Shown here: positions 48,841 to 57,604 of the stretch, piece after piece
How positions within the stretch are numbered: position 1 is the stretch's first letter
Layout: the number at the start of each line of letters is the position of its first letter
DNA from: Aeromonas rivipollensis
Lineage (GTDB): Bacteria; Pseudomonadota; Gammaproteobacteria; Enterobacterales; Aeromonadaceae
Direction of reading: 5' to 3'
DNA length: 64,000 nt
Assembly (NCBI RefSeq): GCF_010974825.1
Contig: NZ_JAAILA010000022.1
Location: 1-64,000 of the forward strand
Position numbers and translations under genes: made by a program
The notes under the pieces: generated by a model
The model's database searches: none
Told to the model about the DNA's origin: nothing
What the model saw: only the letters and a program-made list of their open reading frames with translations

Positions 48841-49476
48841 TCAACCATGGGCATAGATGACGCTGCCCCCCTTGATGGTGTCTATGATGGCCCTGGACTG
48901 CTCTCGTGGCAGGGCCGGGCAACCCCAGCTGCGACCCAGCTTGTCATATTTTTGCAAATGCCTCGGGCTCGCATAGTCAGCCCCGTGCACGACGATGGCG
49001 CGCTTGCGGGCATTGCTGTTCTTGCCAGGGCTAAGGCCGTCCAGGCGCAGGGAGTAGCCGTGCTTGCCCTGATAGGTCTCGGCGGTGCGATAGACCCCGA
49101 GGGAGCTCTGGCGGGAGTTGAGCTGGTTGGAAAACTGGCGCGCGGCCAGCTCCCCCGAATTGCGACCGTGGCTGACCCAGGTGTGGTAGAGCAGCTTGTG
49201 ACGCTTCACGTCGATGACGAAGAGGCGGCGCATGGTCGAGGGTTTGCTGTAGTCGATGATGGTGAGTATGGGTTTGCGCTTGTGGCGCACATCTTGATAG
49301 CCCTGCAGGGCCTTGCGGAATACCTGCTTGTCCAGCTTGCCCGCCAGACCCAGCTGGCGATAGAGATCCTGATCCCAGCTGGCGTGGCCCTGGCTGCTGA
49401 AGCAGAGCGCACCCAGCAGCAGCGGCAACCCCAGCCAGAGGCTGGCCAGCCGCGACATCCAATACTGTCGCTTCAT
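48841..49476 (-). CDS. Murein L,D-transpeptidase catalytic domain protein
   Basis: 211-residue exported protein of the YkuD_2 type. After a signal sequence (residues about 10-32), the catalytic region contains VVHGADYASP and the active-site Cys in GRSWGCPALPRE. Likely forms or edits peptidoglycan crosslinks, or attaches proteins to the wall. The start at 49476 is the family-like MKRQYW; the ribosome binding site is spaced rather widely (GGGGAG 12 bases away). Confidence 0.88.
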   Translation of the reverse strand: MKRQYWMSRLASLWLGLPLLLGALCFSSQGHASWDQDLYRQLGLAGKLDKQVFRKALQGYQDVRHKRKPILTIIDYSKPSTMRRLFVIDVKRHKLLYHTWVSHGRNSGELAARQFSNQLNSRQSSLGVYRTAETYQGKHGYSLRLDGLSPGKNSNARKRAIVVHGADYASPRHLQKYDKLGRSWGCPALPREQSRAIIDTIKGGSVIYAHG

Positions 49477-49626
49477 CCTTGAAGTCGCTCCCCTTCCTGA
49501 ACTGGCGCTCTGAATGACGCAATGTCTCGCTGGATAGTTATATGCAAGCCACTGATAGCGCGCAATAAAAAACCACAAAAATGCCGACCTGAGTCGGCAT
49601 TGACGGCAATATGTTGACGACCTTGC

Positions 49627-50880
49627 TCAGGCACGGATCAGATAGTCCGCCTGACCGACCCACTTGTAGCTGGTCAGCTCGGTCAGCCCCATGGGGCCCC
49701 GGGCGTGCAGCATCTGGGTAGAGACAGCGACTTCCGCCCCCAGGCCAAACTGGCCACCGTCGGTGAAGCGGGTGGAGGCGTTGACGTAGACAGCCGCCGA
49801 GCCGGCGCCGTTGACGAAGCGCTCCGCATTGGCCAGATCGTTGGTCAGGATGGCATCGGAGTGGCCGGCATTGTGCTCGCGCATGTGGGCCAGCGCCTCG
49901 TTGACGTCAGCCACCAGCTTGACCCCCAGGGTCAGCCCCAGCCATTCGGTGTCGAAATCTTCCGCTCCCGCTTCGCACAGGTTGTCGGCCCCGGCCAGCA
50001 GTGGCATAGCGTTGGCGGCGCCCACCAGGGTCACCTTGCGCTCGTTCATCAGGGAGACCAGCTGCGGCAGGAAGCGGGCGGCGATCTGCGCGTGGACCAG
50101 CAAGGTATCGAGGGCGTTGCAGGCGGAGGGGCGCTGCACCTTGGCGTTGTCGATGACCGCCAGGGAACGCTCCAGATCGGCGCTCTCGTCCACAAAGATG
50201 TGGCTGATGCCAAAGCCGCCGATGATGACGGGGATGGAGCTGTTCTCCTTGCACATCTTGTGCAGCCCGGCACCGCCGCGGGGGATGATCATGTCCACAT
50301 AACGGTCGAGGCGCAGCAGCTCACCCACCAGGGCCCGGTCCGGGTTGTCGATGTACTGGACAGCCTCGGCCGGCAGACCGGAGGCTGCCAGCGCGCTCTG
50401 GATCACCCGCACCAGCTCCAGATTGGAGTGGAAGGTCTCGCGGCCACCGCGCAAGATGCTGGCGTTACCGGTCTTGAGGCAGAGGCTGGCGATGTCGATG
50501 GTGACGTTGGGACGCGCCTCGTAGATGACGCCTATGACCCCGATGGGCACCCGGCGACGGGAGAGGCGCAGGCCATTCTCCAGCACCCGGCTGTCGATCT
50601 CGGCGCCGACCGGATCATCCAGGGAGATCACCTTGCGCACGTCCGCCACTATGCCGGCGAGTCGGGCGGGGTTGAGCAGCAGGCGATCCAGCATGGCTTC
50701 CGACAAGCCAGCGTCGCGGCCAGCCGCTATATCCTTCTCGTTGGCAGCCAGGATCTGCGCACTGTGCGCCTCCAGTTCATCGGCGATAGCGGCCAGCGCC
50801 CGGTTTTTCTGCGCCGTGCTGATGGTCGCCAGCTGATAGGCGGCCTCGCGGGCCGCCTGCCCCATTTTCTCCAGACTCAT
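49627..50880 (-). CDS. proA: Gamma-glutamyl phosphate reductase
   Basis: Second step of proline synthesis, NADPH-dependent. It has 417 residues, the same as E. coli ProA, when started at 50880 ([16 protein letters not shown]), where AAGGA is seven bases upstream. The catalytic Cys is in [16 protein letters not shown], and GGRETFHSN and [10 protein letters not shown] are family motifs. Downstream partner of proB. Confidence 0.95.
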   Translation of the reverse strand: MSLEKMGQAAREAAYQLATISTAQKNRALAAIADELEAHSAQILAANEKDIAAGRDAGLSEAMLDRLLLNPARLAGIVADVRKVISLDDPVGAEIDSRVLENGLRLSRRRVPIGVIGVIYEARPNVTIDIASLCLKTGNASILRGGRETFHSNLELVRVIQSALAASGLPAEAVQYIDNPDRALVGELLRLDRYVDMIIPRGGAGLHKMCKENSSIPVIIGGFGISHIFVDESADLERSLAVIDNAKVQRPSACNALDTLLVHAQIAARFLPQLVSLMNERKVTLVGAANAMPLLAGADNLCEAGAEDFDTEWLGLTLGVKLVADVNEALAHMREHNAGHSDAILTNDLANAERFVNGAGSAAVYVNASTRFTDGGQFGLGAEVAVSTQMLHARGPMGLTELTSYKWVGQADYLIRA

Positions 50881-50911
50881 AACGTCATCCTTTTTCTCTT
50901 TCATAGGTGTC

Positions 50912-50968
50912 GCTCATAGCAGCACCATGTCGTCTCTGTGGATGGCCCATGATCCCATAGCCGTAGCC
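50912..50968 (-). repeat. Extra proB tail between proB and proA
   Basis: The last coding bases of proB (50997-51054) recur 85 bases downstream at 50912-50968. The first 32 bases (50912-50943 against 50997-51028) differ at two positions, and a further CCATAGCCGTA block matches after a short diverged part. On the minus strand the copy still ends IHRDDMVLL-stop. Confidence 0.85.
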
Positions 50969-50998
50969 GTAGCGGCAGGGTTTATCGGGGCCGACTGC

Positions 50999-52102
50999 TC
51001 ACAGCAGCACCATATCGTCTCTGTGGATAGCAACGGCGCCATAGCCGTAACCCAGCACGGCCTCTATCTGATCCGAGTGTAGGCCCCGCAGCTTCTCAAG
51101 CTCCAGATGATCGTAACGGCAGATGCCGCGGGCCAGCTCGCTCCCCTGAGGGCCCAGGATCCGCACCACGTCGCCACGGACGAAGTCTCCCTTGACCGCG
51201 ACTATGCCCTTGGGCAGCAGGCTGGAGCCCTTCTCCTGCATGGCGGCCACGGCCCCCTGATCCACCTGGACTTCCCCATGGGGGGGCGGCCCTGCCAGGA
51301 TCCAGCTCTTGCGCCCTTCCAGCGGCGAGGCCAGGGCCGGGAACAGGGTCCCCACCCGCTCGCCGGCGGCGAGGCGACCTATCACTTCCGGGATCTGGCC
51401 AGTGGCGATCACCACATTGACCCCGGCGCGGCGTGCCACGTCGGCGGCCTGCAGCTTGGTGGCCATGCCGCCGGTCCCGAGGCCGCTGACGCTGTCACCA
51501 GCGAGGGATCGCAGGGTGTCGTCTATGGTCTGCACCTCTTCGATGAGCTGGGCATCCGGGTTGGTGCGGGGATCCGCGGTAAAGAGCCCCTTCTGATCGG
51601 TGAGCAGGATCAGCAGATCCGCATCGGCCAGGATGGCGGCGCGGGCGGAGAGGTTGTCGTTGTCCCCCACCTTGATCTCGGCGGTGGCCACGGCGTCGTT
51701 CTCGTTGATGACGGGGATGATGCGGTGATCGAGCAGGGTGCGCAGGGTGTCGCGGGCATTGAGGTAACGCTCCCTGTCCTCCAGATCGGCGCGGGTCAGC
51801 AACATCTGGCCGATGTGCAGCCCGTAGAGGTTGAACAGGTCCTGCCATACCCGGATGAGCTGGGTCTGGCCCACCGCCGCCAGCATCTGCTTGTTGGGCA
51901 GGGTCGGCGCCAGCGGAGGGTGCCCCAGGTGCTCACGTCCGGCGGCAATGGCGCCGGAGGTCACCAGAACGACACGGTGTCCGTGTCGATGCAGGGCGGC
52001 ACATTGCCTGACCAGCTCCACCATGTGGGCACGGTTGAGACGGGCAGATCCCCCGGTGAGCACGCTGGTGCCCAATTTGACGACTATGGTTCTGTTTTCC
52101 AT
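50999..52102 (-). CDS. proB: Glutamate 5-kinase
   Basis: First, feedback-inhibited step of proline synthesis. It has 367 residues (E. coli 367), an amino-acid kinase domain ([50 protein letters not shown]) followed by a C-terminal PUA domain (about residues 275-367). The 3' end is partly repeated downstream. Confidence 0.96.
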   Translation of the reverse strand: MENRTIVVKLGTSVLTGGSARLNRAHMVELVRQCAALHRHGHRVVLVTSGAIAAGREHLGHPPLAPTLPNKQMLAAVGQTQLIRVWQDLFNLYGLHIGQMLLTRADLEDRERYLNARDTLRTLLDHRIIPVINENDAVATAEIKVGDNDNLSARAAILADADLLILLTDQKGLFTADPRTNPDAQLIEEVQTIDDTLRSLAGDSVSGLGTGGMATKLQAADVARRAGVNVVIATGQIPEVIGRLAAGERVGTLFPALASPLEGRKSWILAGPPPHGEVQVDQGAVAAMQEKGSSLLPKGIVAVKGDFVRGDVVRILGPQGSELARGICRYDHLELEKLRGLHSDQIEAVLGYGYGAVAIHRDDMVLL

Positions 52103-52234
52103 GGGAACAAAGGGTTAGAAAAGTAAGGAATCCCTTTATACCCACGGCCCTGTTACCCTGCAAGGCAATTAAGCCTCACAGCTGTCATGGCAAAGAAGGA
52201 GGCCCTGCGGATATGACCGCAGGGCCCGGGCGGA

Positions 52235-52627
52235 TCAGGCCGCCGTCACGTTCAGCTCGGCGGTGACCTGCTTGGCGGGAGACAAGGTGCACTCCAGCAG
52301 GGTCAGCTTGGCGCTGATGAGCTTGTAGAAGTGGTTGAGGGTACGCTCGACCTCTGCCTGATGCTTCTTGGGCAGCGGCTTGTTGATCCACTCCCCGTCC
52401 GCATTGTAGAAGCCGACCTGATAGTGATAGCTGAAGCTGTGGTCCTCCTGCTCCAGCACCAGCCACCAGCCCCAGAACTCCCGCTTGTCCGGCGCCGGTT
52501 TGGCGCTGACGCAGACGGAAAGGCAGTCGAAGCGGTAGCGTCCCTCTTCGCACAGATCCTCGCGCAGATAGGGGCCAATGGCCGCGAATTGCCGCAGCAA
52601 TCGCTTGTAGGTCACTCTTTCTGACAT
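52235..52627 (-). CDS. crl: Sigma factor-binding protein Crl
   Basis: Helps sigma-S (RpoS) bind core RNA polymerase. It has 130 residues; FAAIGPYLREDLCEEGRYRF, then DCLSVCVSAKPAPDKREFWGWW, is the strongly conserved Crl core. The start at 52627 has AGGGAGG upstream. Its place between frsA and proB matches the enterobacterial order. Confidence 0.93.
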   Translation of the reverse strand: MSERVTYKRLLRQFAAIGPYLREDLCEEGRYRFDCLSVCVSAKPAPDKREFWGWWLVLEQEDHSFSYHYQVGFYNADGEWINKPLPKKHQAEVERTLNHFYKLISAKLTLLECTLSPAKQVTAELNVTAA

Positions 52628-52689
52628 GCTAACCTCCCTGTTGAACAAGCCATACCATCACATGATGATGTTACATTTTTAGTTCTATA

Positions 52690-53958
52690 TCATGTACATA
52701 AGTGCTTTTTTAGCCAATCTACCGTCTCTTTGAGCGCCTCGTCATACACCTCCAGCAGAGGCTGTTTGTCGAACACCACCGCCTTGCCATTGCGGCTGGC
52801 GGAGGCCAGGGCCCGGACATCCTGCTCGGGACAAATGAAGTCACGCTTGTGGCCAATGCTCAGGATGGGCACAGAGGTGCGGCTCCCCAGCAACCCCTGG
52901 GTCTTGAGGGAGAAGACCTGGCACTTGGTGCGCAGCAGATCCCACTGGGCGGCATCGGCCCCCAGGCGGTTCGCCAGCCCGTCTCGCATCATGCGCGGAC
53001 AGCGGGCAAACATCTCCTGATTGGTAAACACCTGATTGATGCCGGCCCCGATGCAGACCACAGTCCTGAGCTTGAAGGGCTCGATGAAGGCGAGGCGCGC
53101 CGCCACATTGCCGGCGAGGCGGAACCCCACCATGGCGATGCGCTGATGATCGACCCAGGCCACCTCGGAGAGGTGGTTGAGCACCGCCTGGTGCAGGCGA
53201 CTGGTGTCCTGCACCAGGGGCCAGTGCTCCGCATAGCCGGTTCCCGGCATGTCCAGCGATAGCATGCCGATGCCGTGGGGCTCGAGGCACTTGAAGTAGA
53301 AGTTGAGGAAGTCGACCTGGAGGGCGTCTATGCCACCGCTGACGATGACCAGGGGCACAGGCCTGTCGGTGGTGGGCAGGTGCAGATAGCCTTGAATGGT
53401 CTTGCCCCGGAACGGGACCTGCAGCTCCTTGAGGGGCACCTTGAACAACCTGCCTGCCTCGCGGTAGGCCATGTTGCAGAGCAACTGGGCCTGATCTGCC
53501 AGCTCGTCATTCTTGAGGTGGGGATAGCTCGCGATGGAGTAGTAGCGCACCGCCTTGAGCAGATTCTTCAACGCCCCGGCACTGTCGCCCTGGCTGACCA
53601 GCTCGCGCCCGGCATTGAAATAGCGGCCAGCCAGCTGGCTCCACTCATAGACCCAGTTGCCGGGCACATAACCTTTGATGGTATCCAGATAGCGCTCGTG
53701 GCTGCGCTCTCCCTGACCCATGGCGATGCGGGCAAGAGTCTGCTCCACTTCCACCGGATCCGCACCCTGCCAGGCCCAGGTCGGCCGGCGCAGCAGGCGG
53801 TACCAATGGGGCGACAGGGCGCCGTCGATGAAGCTCTCGGCCAGGGAGCTGTCCTGCTCATCGACCGGGCTGGAGTTGGATATTTCGGAGGTTTCCAATA
53901 CCTGTTTGACCCGGGTGAACAGCTTTTCCGTCAGGTTGGTATCGTCGTTTGGTTCCAA
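52690..53958 (-). CDS. frsA: Alpha/beta hydrolase-like protein FrsA
   Basis: 422-residue protein of the FrsA/YafA family, known as a partner of the unphosphorylated PTS protein IIA-Glc and debated as a hydrolase. The N-terminal 120 residues are a helical cap; then the alpha/beta core with VIVSGGIDALQVDF and MLSLDMPGTGYAEHW. At the nucleophile elbow GFRLAGN replaces GxSxG, as in E. coli FrsA, so normal esterase chemistry is unlikely. Confidence 0.92.
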   Translation of the reverse strand: MEPNDDTNLTEKLFTRVKQVLETSEISNSSPVDEQDSSLAESFIDGALSPHWYRLLRRPTWAWQGADPVEVEQTLARIAMGQGERSHERYLDTIKGYVPGNWVYEWSQLAGRYFNAGRELVSQGDSAGALKNLLKAVRYYSIASYPHLKNDELADQAQLLCNMAYREAGRLFKVPLKELQVPFRGKTIQGYLHLPTTDRPVPLVIVSGGIDALQVDFLNFYFKCLEPHGIGMLSLDMPGTGYAEHWPLVQDTSRLHQAVLNHLSEVAWVDHQRIAMVGFRLAGNVAARLAFIEPFKLRTVVCIGAGINQVFTNQEMFARCPRMMRDGLANRLGADAAQWDLLRTKCQVFSLKTQGLLGSRTSVPILSIGHKRDFICPEQDVRALASASRNGKAVVFDKQPLLEVYDEALKETVDWLKKHLCT

Positions 53959-54131
53959 GATGGTGACTCTTCTGTCTCAAACAATGGTCCATCTTAACCA
54001 CTTTTCACCGCGGGCAGCCACATCATAAACGCATAAGGCCCCAAACAGGGGCCCTATGAAACCATCTTGCCATCAGCGCGAGCAAACCTCCCCCACCAAA
54101 GTCAGGGGCGGGGCGCCAAGGCTGGGGGCGA

Positions 54132-54599
54132 TTACTCTTCGTCGCAGATCGGGTTGGCAAACTCCAGCGCCATGTCCCAGGGCTGCTCAATCCAGGTGTC
54201 CTGCGGGATGGCGACCTCGAAGTCATCCAGCAATTGCTCACCCATGGGCTTGGCGAAGATGGCGATGAACTTGGCCTTGGGATAGAGCTCGCGGATCGCC
54301 TTGGCGGTAGTTCCTGTGTCCACCAGATCTTCCACTACCAGCCAGCCTTCACCGTCACCGGCTGTGGTGGCGGCCTTGACGACCACCAGCTCACGCTGGC
54401 TGTTGTGGTCATAGCTGGAGATGCAGAGGGTTTCGACGTTGCGAATGCCAAGTTCACGGGCCATCAGGGCAGCAGGCACCAGGCCACCACGGCTGACCGC
54501 GATGATCCCTTTCCACTGGCTGACGGGCAGTTGACGACGGGCCAGACGGCGCGCTTCACGTTGCAGGTTATCCCACGATACATAGAACTTTTTTGGCAT
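54132..54599 (-). CDS. gpt: Xanthine-guanine phosphoribosyltransferase
   Basis: Purine salvage enzyme joining PRPP with guanine, xanthine or hypoxanthine; 155 residues (E. coli 152). The PRPP loop [15 protein letters not shown] and [14 protein letters not shown] are typical of the family, and [19 protein letters not shown] is the E. coli-like start. Upstream of frsA in the same orientation. Confidence 0.95.
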   Translation of the reverse strand: MPKKFYVSWDNLQREARRLARRQLPVSQWKGIIAVSRGGLVPAALMARELGIRNVETLCISSYDHNSQRELVVVKAATTAGDGEGWLVVEDLVDTGTTAKAIRELYPKAKFIAIFAKPMGEQLLDDFEVAIPQDTWIEQPWDMALEFANPICDEE

Positions 54600-54974
54600 G
54601 CTATCGATCTCAACGAGTTATAAAGGCAATCACTAAGACGTAAGGGTCCCGGCAGACACACGGGATCCGGTAAATTCTGGCCCCCGTTTCCTGAATTTTG
54701 CTTGCACTTTTGCGGCCTCAGGAATGAACCCTCGGCAGCAAAAAGCAGATGCATTGAAAGCAGGACGGGCATGGCTGGCGGCCATCTCGATCTAGACCCA
54801 GACCTCAGGCCAGCTGTTGGGCCGGTATGATAGCACCCTTTGCAGATAAAATGACTGGCAAACGTATGCGAAAAACAGGAAAAGTCGGCCATCTCCTGCC
54901 CGTTTGGCCTCCCCTCGGGGCCCAGTCCTCATCAACAGGGTGCTCATTCGAAGAGCAAACCTCGAATTTCGGGT
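54600..54974. other. Intergenic region upstream of gpt
   Basis: About 375 bases, presumably the gpt promoter on its left side. Several open frames here lack coding character. I see no operator or repeat I can support. Confidence 0.4.
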
Positions 54975-55016
54975 AAAAAAATAGCAGGGGGAGGATGGAA
55001 CCCTCACACACCTGCT
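54975..55016 (-). terminator. Terminator after the 29-residue gene
   Basis: AGCAGG (54983-54988) and CCTGCT (55011-55016) arms with inner GGG/CCC pairing, followed on the minus strand by ATTTTTTT. Confidence 0.75.
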
Positions 55017-55056
55017 GCTTTTCTGCTTTCTCTGTCAGCCTGGCTGACTGCCCGTC

Positions 55057-55146
55057 TTAACGACGACCGGCGTAGGGGTTCGGATAGTTGAAACCCTGGG
55101 TATAGAGAGACTGGGCAAACCAATAGGTTGAATTGCTGCCTGACAT
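55057..55146 (-). CDS. Small protein of 29 residues, unrecognised
   Basis: ATG at 55146 with AGGAG seven bases upstream, 29 codons, TAA stop. The peptide begins MSGSNSTYWFAQSLYTQGF and ends NYPNPYAGRR; it is rich in aromatic residues (W, F, Y) and Asn/Ser, without a membrane segment. It has its own terminator and a leader with CsrA-type motifs, which argues that it is a real transcription unit. I do not recognise a family. It could also be the coding part of a dual-function RNA. Confidence 0.5.
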   Translation of the reverse strand: MSGSNSTYWFAQSLYTQGFNYPNPYAGRR

Positions 55147-55190
55147 AATGAACTCCTGATTGCTTAACAAGTTACGTACCTTTAATGCGG

Positions 55191-55206
55191 GTTCAGATCC
55201 TTGAAC
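55191..55206 (-). promoter_or_regulatory. CsrA-type hairpin in the leader of the 29-residue gene
   Basis: On the minus strand GUUCA-AGGAUC-UGAAC: a five-base stem showing GGA in a hexaloop. UUCAAGGAUCU matches nine of eleven positions of the CsrA consensus RUACARGGAUGU region. It lies 45 bases upstream of the start codon. Two more ANGGA motifs (AGGGA, ACGGA) are farther up. Confidence 0.55.
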
Positions 55207-55212
55207 AGACAC

Positions 55213-55258
55213 TCGGTTCCGTGGAGGCGCACTTGCTTTGCTTCGGTTCCCTGGAGGC
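55213..55258 (-). repeat. Direct repeat with ANGGA motifs
   Basis: Minus strand GCCTCCAGGGAACCGA (55258-55243) and GCCTCCACGGAACCGA (55228-55213): 15 of 16 identical, 30 bases apart. Each contains an ANGGA motif of the kind bound by CsrA. Confidence 0.7.
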
Positions 55259-55536
55259 ATTCATTGTCGTCCTGACAAGTGGTTGACCCACGGCGGCTAA
55301 TTTACCACCCGGCGGCGAAAAGACAATATTTTTGTGATATGCGTCACGAATTTCATCTTCTGCTGGTAACCATGGGCAAGGCAGTCATGTTCGCCATTCA
55401 GGCTCCCTTTATCAGCACAAGCAGACCGCAATTTGCGCAGATCGCTCACATTTTTGTGTGATTGACTGTATTATCGTTACCCTCTTCTGCGGCCCACTGG
55501 GCCCTGTCCATTTCCGTGCTGGTAAGGAGTCCCGAC

Positions 55537-56988
55537 GTGGCACAGCTTAGTTCTCTGTCTCCCAAGTTGATTTGGCAATTCTTCGAGCAGATCTGCTCCA
55601 TTCCCCACCCCTCCAAGCACGAGGCCAAATTGAGCGCCTGGATAGTGCAGTGGGCCCAGGGGGAAGGCCTGGCGGTCAAACAAGACGCCGTGGGCAACAT
55701 CATCATCAAGAAGCCGGCCACCCCGGGCATGGAAAACCGCAAGGCCGTGGTGCTGCAGGCCCACATCGACATGGTGCCCCAGGCCAATGCCGACACCCGG
55801 CACGACTTCACCCAGGATCCCATCGATGCCTACATCGACGGTGAATGGGTCACCGCCCGTGGCACCACCCTGGGAGCCGACAACGGCATGGGCATGGCAG
55901 GCTGTCTGGCCGTGCTGGCCGACAAGACCATCAAGCACGGCCCGCTGGAAGTGCTGCTGACCACGGACGAAGAGACCGGCATGACAGGCGCCTTCGGCCT
56001 GGAAGCGGGCTGGCTGGAGGGCGAGATCCTGCTCAACACCGACTCCGAAGAGGATGGCGAAGTCTACATGGGCTGCGCCGGCGGGGTGGATGCCAATATC
56101 CGCTTCCCGCTGGAGCAGGTTGTCGCCACCCAGGGTGAAGGTTTCGAGCTGCAGGTGAAGGGGCTGCGTGGCGGTCACTCCGGGGTCGACATCCACCGCG
56201 GTCGTGGCAACGCCAACAAGCTGCTGGTGCGCCTGCTCAAGGCCGCCGAGCCGCTGGGGGTGCGTCTGGCCGAGATAAGCGGCGGTACCCTGCGCAACGC
56301 CATCCCCCGCGAAGCCCGCGCCACCCTGCTGGTGCCCACCGCCAGCGTCAGCGAGTTCAAAGCCCTGGTTGACCGCTACGCCGGCATCTATCAGAGCGAG
56401 CTGGCAGCCACCGAAGCCAACCTGACAGTGCTGCTCACCGCTCAGGAAAAACCGGCCAAGCTGATGAGCGAATCCCTCCAGACCCGCCTGCTGGACGCCC
56501 TGATGGCCTGCCCCAACGGCGTCATCCGCATGAGCGATGCCATCCCGGGCGTCACCGAGACCTCCACCAACCTCGGCGTCATCAAGACCCTCGAGGGTGA
56601 GGTCTATGTGCAGTGCCTGATCCGCTCCCTCATCGACTCGGGTCGCGAGAGCGTCGAGCAGATGACCCGTTCCCTGTTCAGCCTGGCGGGCGCCAGCTGT
56701 GAATTCACCGGTGCCTACCCTGGCTGGGCACCGAACGTGGACTCCCCCGTGATGGCGCTGGTACGCAACAGCTACCAGACCCTGTTCGGCGAGATGCCGA
56801 ACGTCATGGTGATCCACGCCGGTCTCGAGTGCGGTCTGTTCAAGAGCGCCTACCCGGATTGGGACATGGTCTCCTTCGGCCCGACCATTCGCGGTGCCCA
56901 CTCACCGGACGAGAGGGTTCATATCCCGGCGGTCGAACGCTTCTGGCAGCTGCTGGTCCACGTGCTGGAACAGATCCCGGCCAAGTAA
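55537..56988 (+). CDS. pepD: Cytosol non-specific dipeptidase (aminoacyl-histidine dipeptidase)
   Basis: Zinc M20-family dipeptidase that cleaves Xaa-His and other dipeptides; 483 residues (E. coli 485). Metal ligands are in VVLQAHIDMVPQ, TTLGADNGMGMA and TTDEETGMTGAFG; GLRGGHSGVDIHRGRGNANKLL is the lid region, and IHAGLECGLF holds a C-terminal site. I start at a GTG at 55537 (VAQLSSLSPKLIWQF), with AAGGAG ten bases upstream and a perfect fit to E. coli MSELSQLSP; the open frame to 55462 is not family-like. Confidence 0.94.
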   Translation: MAQLSSLSPKLIWQFFEQICSIPHPSKHEAKLSAWIVQWAQGEGLAVKQDAVGNIIIKKPATPGMENRKAVVLQAHIDMVPQANADTRHDFTQDPIDAYIDGEWVTARGTTLGADNGMGMAGCLAVLADKTIKHGPLEVLLTTDEETGMTGAFGLEAGWLEGEILLNTDSEEDGEVYMGCAGGVDANIRFPLEQVVATQGEGFELQVKGLRGGHSGVDIHRGRGNANKLLVRLLKAAEPLGVRLAEISGGTLRNAIPREARATLLVPTASVSEFKALVDRYAGIYQSELAATEANLTVLLTAQEKPAKLMSESLQTRLLDALMACPNGVIRMSDAIPGVTETSTNLGVIKTLEGEVYVQCLIRSLIDSGRESVEQMTRSLFSLAGASCEFTGAYPGWAPNVDSPVMALVRNSYQTLFGEMPNVMVIHAGLECGLFKSAYPDWDMVSFGPTIRGAHSPDERVHIPAVERFWQLLVHVLEQIPAK

Positions 56989-57172
56989 GCACGGGCCTCC
57001 CGAGCCACTCCATGCCCCGCCCAGTGCGGGGCATGTCATTGGGGCTGTGCCCCTCCTTTCTCTGCGTTGACCCCTTCACTGCCCCTGCCGATCCCCCTTG
57101 AAATCGTATCCATAAGCAACCCTGGATTTGAAAACCTTTTCCATGATTTATGTAAATTTACAACACAATAAG

Positions 57173-57186
57173 TTGATCGAGATCAC
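57173..57186 (+). promoter_or_regulatory. FNR-like box upstream of the 39-residue gene
   Basis: TTGAT-CGAG-ATCAC: nine of ten consensus bases. The same bases also form a weaker CRP match (GTTGA-N6-TCACA). Its centre is 78 bases before the start codon. Confidence 0.55.
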
Positions 57187-57206
57187 AAAAGCCTCTAGCA
57201 TCAAAT

Positions 57207-57222
57207 TGTGACCAAGGTCACA
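57207..57222 (+). promoter_or_regulatory. Consensus CRP site upstream of the 39-residue gene
   Basis: TGTGA-CCAAGG-TCACA, perfect in both half-sites and flanked by A/T on the left (AAAT), 43 bases (centre) before the start codon. Confidence 0.7.
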
Positions 57223-57257
57223 GGAAACAATAATCAACAGAGCGAAGAGGTAAGACT

Positions 57258-57377
57258 ATGTTTGAGAACCTGGCAGTGCTGTTCCACCTGAAGGGTGCAT
57301 CCAGCAAGAAAGGCACACAAGAGAAAGACACTTATGCGCCTTCGACTCGCAACTACTACTTCCGCTATGGCGCCTGA
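57258..57377 (+). CDS. Small protein of 39 residues, unrecognised
   Basis: ATG at 57258, with AGAGG about ten bases upstream, then 39 codons and TGA. The peptide begins MFENLAVLFHLKGASSKKGT and ends APSTRNYYFRYGA. The N-terminal 11 residues are hydrophobic with no clear cleavage site; the middle is charged and the C-terminus aromatic. A CRP site and an FNR-like box upstream and a strong terminator downstream support a real, regulated transcript. I do not recognise the family. Too short for routine gene finders. Confidence 0.55.
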   Translation: MFENLAVLFHLKGASSKKGTQEKDTYAPSTRNYYFRYGA

Positions 57378-57518
57378 TGTCGCCCGCCCGGAAGTAGAAA
57401 TTAGTAACGTAATAAAACTACAAAATAACTCAGCAATTCACACCACAGCCACCCCCTCGGGGCGCTGTCCTGCCCGGGCCAGATGTTCCACGGCCAAACC
57501 TGAACTCCAACCATGAAG

Positions 57519-57544
57519 ATGGGGCCCACAGGCCCCATTTTTTT
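57519..57544. terminator. Terminator between the 39-residue gene and oppF
   Basis: ATGGGGCC, CACA, GGCCCCAT followed by a T run; convergent position. Confidence 0.88.
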
Positions 57545-57604
57545 ATTGCTCGTCCCCGACGCCACCTTGCTGCGATACCGGCCCTGGCGAAGCGGATGCC
57601 GGCA

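Noticed and set aside
54464-55011. Several 70-140 codon minus-strand frames upstream of gpt
   Set aside because: No ribosome binding sites, no recognisable motifs, and one runs into gpt in the wrong frame.
57295-57516. 73-codon plus-strand frame MHPARKAHKRK...
   Set aside because: It overlaps the 39-codon gene in another frame, lacks a ribosome binding site at its start, and lacks coding character.
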